Source of the DNA: Parabacteroides sp. PM6-13
Lineage (GTDB): Bacteria; Bacteroidota; Bacteroidia; Bacteroidales; Tannerellaceae
DNA: 64,000 nucleotides
Reading direction: 5' to 3'
NCBI RefSeq assembly: GCF_029892605.1
Contig: NZ_JARXWF010000001.1
Location: 186,001 to 250,000, forward strand
In this document: piece after piece, positions 19,829 to 26,680 of the stretch
Position numbering within the stretch: position 1 is the stretch's first letter
How the letters are laid out: each line of letters starts with the position of its first letter
Position numbers and translations under genes: made by a program
Notes under the pieces: model-generated
Databases searched by the model: none
Seen by the model: the letters and a program-made list of their open reading frames with translations, nothing else
Told to the model about the DNA's origin: nothing

Positions 19829-20180
19829 AGTTGAAGGAACGAGGAGATATATTCATGGCTGAAGGCCACAGCGGGCCTGAAGGGCCGAGTCCCAGCGGGA
19901 CGAAGACTTAGCCCAGGGTAAGCAGGCCGAAGGTCTGCGCCACCCTGGGATTCCATGGATATATAAAAATGAGTTCTGAAGGAACGAAAGAAGAAATCCA
20001 CTATTCACAGGCGCTATCACCATATATCCTATCATACCATCTATCGTTCCTTCAGAACTCGACTGATTGTATTATCATGATACCCAGGGTGGCGCAGACT
20101 TTCAGTCTGCTTACCCATGGGCTAAGTCATCGTCCCTCCGGGACTCGGCCTTCCAGGCCCGCTGTGACTTTCAGTCATAT
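19829..20180. repeat. Inverted pair of REP-like palindrome clusters
   Basis: The left copy (about 19853-19957) and right copy (about 20082-20180) are imperfect reverse complements. Each holds three small hairpins: GCAGAC..GTCTGC type, GTCCC..GGGAC type, and GGCC..GGCC type. They are bracketed by a 17-bp inverted repeat, GAGTTCTGAAGGAACGA at 19971-19987 with its complement at 20044-20060. Another GAAGGAACGA copy lies at about 19834. The centre (19988-20043) is unique. This is the layout of a bacterial interspersed palindromic element. Confidence 0.75.
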
Positions 20181-20189
20181 AAAGAGAAT

Positions 20190-20357
20190 CTTCCCCTCTT
20201 CTCCCATTTGAAGACCAGCAGCCTGAGGCAACTGGCTACAGAGCGGAGCAATCTACGATTGCTTGCCTTTATCGTCTTCTCCGATTGAATATTTAAAACT
20301 GTGTAATCTGTGCAATCTGTGCCAAAAGCCACCTTCCCCTCTTCTCCGATTTGAAGA
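20190..20357 (+). repeat. Direct repeat pair, CTTCCCCTCTTCTCC family
   Basis: CTTCCCCTCTTCTCC followed by a TTTGAAGA tail occurs at 20190-20214 and 20333-20357 with two differences. A reverse-complement relative (TCTTCAAAT...GGGAAGG, 23 of 26 matching) lies at 53221-53246 in the other repeat-rich spacer. Confidence 0.65.
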
Positions 20358-20485
20358 AAAGCATCCATCAGAATAATCATATTAAATCAAACCAATCACA
20401 TCCGAAAAATCCAAAAATCAGCGTATTGCTCCCTTCGGAAGCGAACGGTGTTTCAAGGTTCAGACGAATTTACAAATTGTCAAAA

Positions 20486-20586
20486 TCGCCCGACTTTTTT
20501 TCCGTAAACGTAGGGGTATTTTAAATTACCCGCAGGAGTAACACTTTTTAACGTATCATATTGTAAAGCAAAATGGGGGTTTTGCT
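20486..20586 (+). promoter_or_regulatory. 101-bp conserved box, copy A (upstream of blaI/blaR1)
   Basis: The first 89 bp align without gaps to 53577-53665 upstream of htrA, with about 10 differences. The last 39 bp, starting GAGTAACACTTTTTAACG, are identical. In both copies this is followed by a hairpin AGCAAAA-N6-TTTTGCT whose stem is kept while the loop differs (TGGGGG here). Both copies point the same way relative to their downstream gene; this one is 229 bp before the blaI ATG. Function unknown: a regulator-binding region, a leader RNA or a transposed repeat are all possible. Confidence 0.75.
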
Positions 20587-20739
20587 ATCAATTTGACAAT
20601 TGATATATTTTACTTTTCTACAGTTTAGCGATTACTTCATCGAGCAGATAAATAGCTTGAGTTATAAAACTTACACCAAACAAAAGCCAACAACGACTCT
20701 TTTACACGATTTTGTTAATTATTAATAAATATAGTAGAC

Positions 20740-20788
20740 CAACTAAAGATGATAGTTGTTTTATATACTCTTTTAGTTACATTTGTCG
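20740..20788 (+). promoter_or_regulatory. blaI promoter with candidate operators
   Basis: GTTG at 20755-20758, a 19-bp spacer and TACATTTG at 20778-20785 give a good Bacteroidetes promoter 30 nt before the chosen blaI ATG. An inverted repeat CAACTA-N7-TAGTTG (20740-20758) overlaps the -33 element. TACATTTGTC at 20778-20787 fits nine of ten positions of the BlaI/CopY half-site palindrome TACAnnTGTA over the -7 box. Both are well placed for repression by BlaI itself. Confidence 0.65.
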
Positions 20789-20814
20789 CATCACATAAAA
20801 AAGAAGAGATAGAG

Positions 20815-21171
20815 ATGAAGAAATTAACAGCTAAAGAGGAAGAGATTCTGAGCTATTTCTGGGAGAAGGGGCCTTTGTTTATCCGTGAGTTACTGGATAT
20901 GCAAGCGGAGCCCAAGCCACATTATAATACGCTGTCTACCATGGTGCGTATCCTGGAAGAGAAAGGGTATATCGGGTATAAGGCGTATGGGAACACCTAC
21001 CAGTATTACGCCCTGGTGACACAGGAGGAATACCGCAACCGCTCCCTGAAGACATTGGTCAATAAATATTTCGGCAATTCGTACACTTCGGTGGTCTCCA
21101 CCTTGATCGAAGAGGAGAAATTGTCGGTGGAAGAGTTGCAGGATATTATCCGACAGATAAAAGAGCGGTAA
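20815..21171 (+). CDS. BlaI/MecI/CopY-family transcriptional repressor
   Basis: A 118-residue winged-helix repressor. The start is placed at ATG 20815 because the frame's extension to 20749 runs through the promoter and because AAGAAGAGATAGAG just upstream resembles a ribosome site. The N-terminal domain (LTAKEEEILSYFWEKG, then the recognition region HYNTLSTMVRILEEKGY) is typical. The C-terminal dimerisation helix LSVEELQDIIRQIKER follows. In the classical system the partner protease cleaves BlaI to release repression. The protease gene begins 5 bp after this stop, so the two form an operon. Confidence 0.9.
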   Translation: MKKLTAKEEEILSYFWEKGPLFIRELLDMQAEPKPHYNTLSTMVRILEEKGYIGYKAYGNTYQYYALVTQEEYRNRSLKTLVNKYFGNSYTSVVSTLIEEEKLSVEELQDIIRQIKER

Positions 21172-21176
21172 TCGTA

Positions 21177-22841
21177 ATGGCGGCGTTCCTGATCTATATT
21201 GTCAAATCGACCTTAGGGCTGGTGTTGTTTTACTTCAGCTATAAATTGCTGTTGAGCAACGAAACCTTCTTTCCTTTCAACCGGAAGATACTGATCGGAG
21301 GCTTGATTGCCTGCCTGTTGCTGCCTTTGGTAAAGGTGAAAACCGATTCACCCGGATTCATTCAGCAAACCTTTATAGAACTGGAAAAGGTGATCAGCCT
21401 GGAAGAAACAGCCATCACCGAACGGCTTATCCTTCCGGCAGAAATCCCACAGGTTTCGGAAGCAAAAGAGACAAACCGCCAAATTCCTTACGGCCTGATC
21501 TTTAGCTGTATCTATCTAACAGGAGGAGCGATTGCTTTCACACTCTTTCTGCGCTCGTTTATCCACCTGTTACTCCTGATCCGGTCGGGCAGGAAAATAC
21601 GCGTCAACGACTATATTATCGTCGTGATCGACCAACCGATTTCGCCTTTCAACTGGTGGAAATATATCGTCCTGCCACAACAGGACTACGAACAACATGC
21701 GGAAGAGATACTGACGCACGAGTTAGCGCATTATCATAAGCGTCATTCCTCAGATGTGCTGTTTGCACAAATCATTATTTTATTTCACTGGTTCAACCCG
21801 GCCGCTTGGCTATTGAAACGCGAATTGCAGGATATCCATGAGTATCAGGCAGACCGGGAAGTGATCAAAAATGGCATCGATGCAACAAAATATCAATTAT
21901 TATTAGTGAAAAAAGCTGTCGGCTCCAGCTCCTACACTCTTGCCAACAGCTTTAATCAAAGTAAACTCAAAAAAAGAATTACTATGATGTGTAAAAAACA
22001 ATCCAATCATCGGGCACGGTGGAAGTCATTACTTCTTATACCGGTGGCAATCTGTACCTTGTATGCCTTTGCCCGTCCGGAAGTAAACCGGCAGTTAGAA
22101 CAACTTATCCCTGGCGAAGGTACAATTATTTCGCAGGATAACAAGAAGTACACGCCTGAATACTTTGAGGCGGAGTATATTAGGTTTGAAAAAGAAGTGC
22201 TCAAGGGACAAGATGCCAGAGAGGCGACTCACCTGTCGTTCTTGCTTGTAAATGCACGAGATCAGATCTTGTACAATAATCAATTTATTGACATCGTACA
22301 ATTGGAAAGTAAATTGAAAAAAACTTTATTGGAAGAGCATGCCGACGGCAAACCGATCTTGATCTCTTTACAATGCGATGCTGCTTCTACGGAGAGTTTT
22401 ATCCGGCGAATCTATCAAAATATACAGGTTGCTTTCGAAAAAACAGAAGCTCTCTTGGCTGAAAAAGGTCGAAAAGCCTATGTAAAGAACGAGTCCCCGA
22501 AAAATTATGGGCTCACCTTGAAAGAGAACGATCTGTTTAATGAAGGGGAGGAATTTGAGGCGGTCATAGTCTATGTAGTCAATGAATTCGGTCGCGCACC
22601 GACACCCATCACCGTAAACGAAAAAACTACTTTTGGAGATTTCCGTAAAGAATTAGAAAAAAAGGAAATCACAAAGATGGAAGATGATTTGGGAATTATA
22701 CTACAGGTCCCCAAAGATACGCCGAAAGATGTCCTCAATGATATTCATCTGATCGTGGGCAAGACCTACAACACGCAAAGACTAAGCATTGGACAAGCCG
22801 AGAAAATAACCATTCAGGAATCCAATAACCCTTCAATCTGA
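21177..22841 (+). CDS. BlaR1-like M56 membrane metalloprotease (non-penicillin-binding)
   Basis: A 554-residue inner-membrane zinc protease, presumed to inactivate the BlaI-type repressor on receiving a signal. Hydrophobic segments lie at about 4-25, 38-52, 106-135 and 195-212, with a further one at 285-297. The cytosolic zinc site is H181-E182-x2-H185 (THELAHYH), with E222 in HEYQADRE as the likely third ligand. The extracellular region after about residue 300 has no Ser-x-x-Lys or Lys-Thr-Gly penicillin-binding motifs, so it is not a beta-lactam sensor of the known type. It contains no recognisable TonB box. The last 28 bp overlap the convergent gene at 22814. Confidence 0.85.
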   Translation: MAAFLIYIVKSTLGLVLFYFSYKLLLSNETFFPFNRKILIGGLIACLLLPLVKVKTDSPGFIQQTFIELEKVISLEETAITERLILPAEIPQVSEAKETNRQIPYGLIFSCIYLTGGAIAFTLFLRSFIHLLLLIRSGRKIRVNDYIIVVIDQPISPFNWWKYIVLPQQDYEQHAEEILTHELAHYHKRHSSDVLFAQIIILFHWFNPAAWLLKRELQDIHEYQADREVIKNGIDATKYQLLLVKKAVGSSSYTLANSFNQSKLKKRITMMCKKQSNHRARWKSLLLIPVAICTLYAFARPEVNRQLEQLIPGEGTIISQDNKKYTPEYFEAEYIRFEKEVLKGQDAREATHLSFLLVNARDQILYNNQFIDIVQLESKLKKTLLEEHADGKPILISLQCDAASTESFIRRIYQNIQVAFEKTEALLAEKGRKAYVKNESPKNYGLTLKENDLFNEGEEFEAVIVYVVNEFGRAPTPITVNEKTTFGDFRKELEKKEITKMEDDLGIILQVPKDTPKDVLNDIHLIVGKTYNTQRLSIGQAEKITIQESNNPSI

Positions 22842-23206
22842 CCCAACAAATTAACCCTTTCAAAAGAAAAGGTCACATCTGTTTGTTGCAGATATTCCAA
22901 TAATTCTTTGGCGCGGGTAAGCATCTCCTGCTTTTTGTCGGGGTAAAGATAGCTCTCTTCGATCAAGGCTTTGATGGCAATCTCCATACGAAGGACTCCG
23001 CCGCTATCCTCTCTGTCGAGCAGGCGGCGGACCTCTTCGGGGGAGGCTGTCAGGAGTATGTGGCGGTCTAACGGCAAGGAGTCGTAGACCGTCTGTATTT
23101 GCTCGGGAATGCGCCGGGTCGCACCCATCTGACGTTGGGCAATCAACTGGGCAATCACCTTACCCAACTCCTCAATCTGCACCATAATAAAATCCCTGCG
23201 TAGCAT
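22814..23206 (-). CDS. Small helical protein of unknown function (DUF6483-like)
   Basis: A 130-residue cytoplasmic, mostly alpha-helical protein. It begins MLRRDFIMVQIEELGKVIAQL, a pattern I associate loosely with the uncharacterised DUF6483 family, and continues with TPR-like helices (MEIAIKALIEESYLYPDKKQEML). A second ATG at codon 8 is possible. No catalytic motif. Its 3' end overlaps the BlaR1-like gene tail-to-tail by 28 bp. It lies 12 bp after the cyclophilin gene, so it probably belongs to a three-gene minus-strand unit with that gene and the DUF1080 lipoprotein. Confidence 0.65.
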   Translation of the reverse strand: MLRRDFIMVQIEELGKVIAQLIAQRQMGATRRIPEQIQTVYDSLPLDRHILLTASPEEVRRLLDREDSGGVLRMEIAIKALIEESYLYPDKKQEMLTRAKELLEYLQQTDVTFSFERVNLLGQIEGLLDS

Positions 23207-23218
23207 ATCTTTTGTTTT

Positions 23219-24019
23219 TTATTGTACCGTTACACGTATGATCCGAATATCCGTCTTCGGGCGGTCGTATTGATCGGTCGGCTGATTGGCGATGCGATCA
23301 ATCAGTTCCAAGCCTTCGGTGATCTCGCCGAAAATAGTATAGTGTCCATCCAGATGGTGAGCACCGCCGACGGTGGTATAGGCCTCTTGCTGCTCCTCCG
23401 TAAACAACAGATGACCGGGCGTAGCACGAATCACGGAATCCACCTTATGATTGATCTCCACCACATGTTGATTATACAATACCTTATCGTCTGTTTTCCA
23501 TTTCTCCATATCCTCTTTGATCGGATCATAAAACTCCGCCATCGCCTTCCGGCGGATCGGACGGTTCGTTGTTTGCTGCATGGATTTCAACTCTTCGGGC
23601 GTGTACACCTTCCCTTGCACAATAAAGAACTGCGACATATCCGATTTCTTCTTCGGATTGATATTGTCGGGCTGACGCGGAGCCGCGATCGCTCCTTTCT
23701 TAAAGAAATGCCCTTCGCTCTTTTCCGGCATGATCTCAGCGCTGCGATCGCCGCTTCCCACCCGCACACCGGGCGAAGCATTGCGCGAATCGGCTGCTCC
23801 ACCTTGAATCATAAAATCTTTGATCACACGGGTAAACAGGGTACCATTGAAATCACCCCGGTTGGCACGCTCCGTAAAGGCACGCACATGATTTGGCACA
23901 TCGCCATAGAGAATCCCCTTCATCGTGCCCACGTTTGTTTCTATCGTCACCGCCTTTTGCTGTGCCTGCAAAAGCATACATGGGAATAGGAGAATAAGAA
24001 GAATATACTTTTTGTTCAT
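23219..24019 (-). CDS. Cyclophilin-type peptidyl-prolyl isomerase, secreted
   Basis: A 266-residue proline isomerase exported to the periplasm by a signal peptide (MNKKYILLILLFPCMLLQAQ). The cyclophilin fold is recognisable from VTIETNVGTMKGILYGD, FTRVIKDFMIQGG, MSQFFIVQG and the closing HLDGHYTIFGEITEGLELID. An insert of about 60 residues between the FFIVQG strand and the HLDGHYTIFGE block makes it longer than single-domain enzymes. It lies 12 bp downstream of the DUF1080 lipoprotein gene. It likely helps fold envelope proteins. Confidence 0.9.
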   Translation of the reverse strand: MNKKYILLILLFPCMLLQAQQKAVTIETNVGTMKGILYGDVPNHVRAFTERANRGDFNGTLFTRVIKDFMIQGGAADSRNASPGVRVGSGDRSAEIMPEKSEGHFFKKGAIAAPRQPDNINPKKKSDMSQFFIVQGKVYTPEELKSMQQTTNRPIRRKAMAEFYDPIKEDMEKWKTDDKVLYNQHVVEINHKVDSVIRATPGHLLFTEEQQEAYTTVGGAHHLDGHYTIFGEITEGLELIDRIANQPTDQYDRPKTDIRIIRVTVQ

Positions 24020-24031
24020 ACGCTATGATAA

Positions 24032-24814
24032 TTAATACTGCCCGCTCAAATCCAATATCTCCACCGTTCGGAAATCGATCGGATGGCCTTCGGATTGGAG
24101 TGATATATACCCTTTTGTCAGCGGTCCTTCCGGGATAGTCGGTTTCGGGCTTACATTGCCACCGCCCACACGGATATGCGAATAGCTCATAATGGTATCT
24201 CCTTCGATCACATGATGCGCGATGCTATCGCCCAAGACGATCAATTCCATCGTTACCCACTGGTCGCCATGATAAGTTTTAGAGGAAGAGTTGGCACAAT
24301 GCCCTTTATAGGGCTCCCCTTCGATAGACACCTCCGTGCCCGGCGTGCAGACGCTTCCTGTCGGGCGTTCGCCCGTATTGTCGCCACCCAGAAACTGAGC
24401 TTCGATCGACACCGGGAAGTCCTGGTCGAGATGCATGGTTTCGGGTGCCTGACAATGAAGCATGGCTCCACTGTTGCGGTAGGCCCATCCCGGCGCATTA
24501 GGCGCTTGTTCGCCTACAAAGCGATATTCCACGCGTAATTTATAATGCGAATAGGGTTTATGAAAAAAGATATGTCCGAAGCGCTCATCAAACGAATCAT
24601 AGCCATCGTAGCGCACCTTCATCAGCCCTTCCTCCACACGGAAGGTATTGGCAAAGTTCTCTCCGGCCGGATATCCTTTGATTTTCACTGTCCACTCATT
24701 CAAATCTTTGCCATTGAAGAGGGTTTCCCACGTTTCTGCCTGCGGTGCTTTTTTCGTGGTACATGCTGCCAGGCAAAGCAACATAACGAAGGAAATAGGT
24801 AATAGAGATTTCAT
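24032..24814 (-). CDS. DUF1080 (3-keto-disaccharide hydrolase family) lipoprotein
   Basis: A 260-residue lipoprotein with a concanavalin-like beta-sandwich of the DUF1080 family (WETLFNGKDLNEWTVK at the start; GYISLQSEGHPIDFRTVEIL at the end). Some family members hydrolyse 3-keto-glycosides. The start is taken at the ATG complementary to 24812-24814, giving a lipoprotein signal ending LLCLAAC; the frame extends 13 codons upstream without one. The family often sits with Gfo/Idh/MocA enzymes, but here that type of gene is 5 kb away. Substrate not known. Confidence 0.85.
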   Translation of the reverse strand: MKSLLPISFVMLLCLAACTTKKAPQAETWETLFNGKDLNEWTVKIKGYPAGENFANTFRVEEGLMKVRYDGYDSFDERFGHIFFHKPYSHYKLRVEYRFVGEQAPNAPGWAYRNSGAMLHCQAPETMHLDQDFPVSIEAQFLGGDNTGERPTGSVCTPGTEVSIEGEPYKGHCANSSSKTYHGDQWVTMELIVLGDSIAHHVIEGDTIMSYSHIRVGGGNVSPKPTIPEGPLTKGYISLQSEGHPIDFRTVEILDLSGQY

Positions 24815-24902
24815 AAGATCTATTGTTTTATGGTTGTTCATGATACACCACAAAAATAGGCATTATAAAACAAAAAAAGAAGTTTGCTTGCTTTGCTTTT
24901 TT

Positions 24903-24910
24903 TACCTTTG
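24903..24910 (+). promoter_or_regulatory. -7 promoter box of the methyltransferase gene
   Basis: TACCTTTG is a full TAnnTTTG match 22 nt before the GTG start. The nearest TTTG upstream (24883-24886) is at a spacing of 16, shorter than usual. Confidence 0.55.
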
Positions 24911-24932
24911 CCGATCAAGAAATATAGAGATC

Positions 24933-25733
24933 GTGAAGAAGATAAAACAGCTCATAAGGAAACCGATGCCACCGAAGCATATCGTGCGCTACCGGCGACA
25001 TTTCCGCACGAAAGGACACGGGGTGCATTCGCCATTCGTGTTCCATCTATTGACGAAGGTTATTGGCGAGAAGGCATCCTATTATCGATTCAAAGAGATT
25101 GAATTATTACGCAAGCGACTGTTGCAAAACAACGATATCTTGGTCTATCCCAACCCGCGCCGTCCCAGGAAAACGCGAAAGACAACCGTTGGCGAACTGG
25201 TGCGCAAGGAGGCGATAACCCCTAAAACCGGTGCCTTACTGTTTCGGCTGACCCATCATTTCCGGTCGGAGCGCATCTTGCAAGTGGGCTCTTCCATGGG
25301 GCTTTCTACGCTTTATCTCACCTCGTATGCCCCGGCACTATCGTGTGTCTCGCTGGAACCCGAACCGGCACTGGCAACCATTGCCCAATGGGTCTACCAG
25401 GAGGCTGCGCGCACACCGATCGACCAGCGAACAGGCGACTTCTCGACACAGCTGGAAGCGGTCTTGCAGAGCTACGATTCGTTCGATTTTCTCTTTTTTA
25501 GCGGGAAAGATGAACAATATGATACCCTTGAAGTGTTTAACAGGTGTAAACAGCATCTGGCCCCCACCGGTGTTTGCGTTATTGACGCGATCCACAAAAG
25601 CAAGAAACATCTGGCCGCCTGGAAAGCTATCTGCGACCTGCCGGAGGTGACGGTCACGCTGGATCTGTATAGTGTTGGGATTGTGTTTCTGAATCCCCAA
25701 TGGTATAAACGAAATTATAAAATATATTATTGA
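24933..25733 (+). CDS. SAM-dependent methyltransferase-like protein
   Basis: A 266-residue cytoplasmic protein with a class I methyltransferase Rossmann fold. ILQVGSSMGLSTLYL at about 117-131 is the SAM-binding loop, and VSLEPEPALATIAQWVY follows as the acidic strand. It resembles the O-methyltransferase family 3 layout. The start is set at GTG 24933 because it follows the -7 box at a normal distance; an ATG at 24965 is the alternative. The N terminus is very basic (KKIKQLIRK, RYRRHFRTKGHG), which could bind nucleic acid or membrane. Substrate unknown. It ends 1 bp before the cobalamin adenosyltransferase gene, so the two are coupled. Confidence 0.75.
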   Translation: MKKIKQLIRKPMPPKHIVRYRRHFRTKGHGVHSPFVFHLLTKVIGEKASYYRFKEIELLRKRLLQNNDILVYPNPRRPRKTRKTTVGELVRKEAITPKTGALLFRLTHHFRSERILQVGSSMGLSTLYLTSYAPALSCVSLEPEPALATIAQWVYQEAARTPIDQRTGDFSTQLEAVLQSYDSFDFLFFSGKDEQYDTLEVFNRCKQHLAPTGVCVIDAIHKSKKHLAAWKAICDLPEVTVTLDLYSVGIVFLNPQWYKRNYKIYY

Positions 25734-25734
25734 C

Positions 25735-26298
25735 ATGGAAAAGAGTAAGATATACACCAAAGGAGGCGATAAAGGGATGACCTCGTTGGTCGGTGGCCAC
25801 CGGGTGTCGAAAGCCGATCGGCGTATCGAAAGCTATGGCACCGTGGACGAATTGAATTCGTTCGTGGGACTCCTTATCACCTCCGTAAGCGATGAAGCCA
25901 CGCGTGCGCTCCTATTATTCGTACAGCACAAGCTGTTCACGATCGGCTCTTACCTGGCGACCGATCCCGAAAAAACGGATATTCGGATAGAGAGCCGTAT
26001 CACGCCGGAGAGTATCGTGCGAATCGAAAAAGAGATCGATCGCATAGACAATACGCTACCCAAAATGCGTTCGTTTCTGCTGCCAGGCGGATCGCCTTCA
26101 GCGGCGCTGGCTCATGTCTGTCGTTCGGTTTGCCGCCGTGCCGAAAGGGAAATCTATCGTTTACGAGAGACGGCCGAAGTAGAAGATCCGGTGTTGATAT
26201 TCATCAACCGATTATCAGATTATTTCTTTGTTCTTGCCCGTGAAGAGAGCCTAAGGGAGGGCGGAAAGGAAATTATTTGGGATAATACTTGTATCTAA
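25735..26298 (+). CDS. ATP:cob(I)alamin adenosyltransferase, PduO type
   Basis: This 187-residue enzyme transfers the adenosyl group of ATP to cob(I)alamin to make adenosylcobalamin. KIYTKGGDKGMTSLVGG at residues 5-21 is the PduO-family ATP-binding start. SYGTVDELNSFVGL, ALAHVCRSVCRRAER and LNRLSDYFFVLAR-like blocks follow in order. Trimeric cytoplasmic enzyme. It lies 1 bp after the methyltransferase gene; no other cobalamin genes are nearby. Confidence 0.93.
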   Translation: MEKSKIYTKGGDKGMTSLVGGHRVSKADRRIESYGTVDELNSFVGLLITSVSDEATRALLLFVQHKLFTIGSYLATDPEKTDIRIESRITPESIVRIEKEIDRIDNTLPKMRSFLLPGGSPSAALAHVCRSVCRRAEREIYRLRETAEVEDPVLIFINRLSDYFFVLAREESLREGGKEIIWDNTCI

Positions 26299-26318
26299 GG
26301 AATAATGTTTTATTTTTG
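26289..26318 (+). promoter_or_regulatory. Promoter of the DUF2795 gene
   Basis: TTG at 26289-26291, a 19-bp spacer and TATTTTTG at 26311-26318 form a good promoter that overlaps the end of the adenosyltransferase gene. A small hairpin (ATCACC..GGTGAT, 26338-26356) lies in the leader, 17 nt before the ATG. Confidence 0.65.
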
Positions 26319-26373
26319 CGGAAAATTTGAAACCCAAATCACCCTTAACCGGTGATTGTAATACCGAGAAACT

Positions 26374-26595
26374 ATGTATTGGACATTAGAATTAGCATCG
26401 AAGCTGGAAGACGCTCCCTGGCCTGCAACCAAGGATGAATTGATTGACTATGCTCAACGTTCCGGCGCACCTTTAGAAGTGATTGAGAATTTGCAGGAAA
26501 TGGAAGATGAAGGTGAAATCTACGAATGCATGGAAGACATTTGGCCGGATTATCCCAGTAAAGAAGATTTCTTTTTCAATGAGGAAGAATATTGA
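26374..26595 (+). CDS. DUF2795 small acidic protein
   Basis: A 73-residue acidic protein of the DUF2795 family (YWTLELASKLEDAPWPATKDELIDYA, then GAPLEVIENLQEM). The function of the family is unknown. It is cytoplasmic and has a strongly acidic C terminus (FFFNEEEY). It has its own promoter, a short leader with a hairpin, and a strong terminator 25 bp after its stop, so it is expressed as a single-gene unit, probably at high level. Confidence 0.85.
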   Translation: MYWTLELASKLEDAPWPATKDELIDYAQRSGAPLEVIENLQEMEDEGEIYECMEDIWPDYPSKEDFFFNEEEY

Positions 26596-26617
26596 CAATA
26601 AAAAGAAATAAAGGCAT

Positions 26618-26657
26618 GAAAAAACGAGGTAACAGCTTTCTGTTACCTCGTTTTTTA
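26618..26657. terminator. Strong bidirectional terminator
   Basis: AAAACGAGGTAACAG pairs perfectly with CTGTTACCTCGTTTT across a 4-nt loop (26621-26654), flanked by an A-run on the left and a T-run on the right. It serves both the DUF2795 gene (plus) and the M23 peptidase gene (minus). Confidence 0.9.
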
Positions 26658-26680
26658 TGTGGATATCGAAATTGTTTCGT

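Larger units (their letters stand above)
19529..20754. other. Repeat-rich intergenic spacer
   Basis: This 1.2-kb stretch holds no supported gene. In order it contains: AT-rich sequence to about 19800; an inverted pair of REP-like palindrome clusters (19829-20180); a direct repeat of about 25 bp (20190-20214 and 20333-20357, CTTCCCCTCTTCTCC core); a 101-bp box also found upstream of htrA (20486-20586); AT-rich leader sequence; and the blaI promoter at its right end. Open frames of 60-80 codons across the palindromes are by-products of the repeats. Confidence 0.8.

Noticed and set aside
19777-20288. Several 60-80 codon frames across 19.8-20.3 kb
   Set aside because: They are translations of the inverted REP-like repeats and give similar peptides on both strands.
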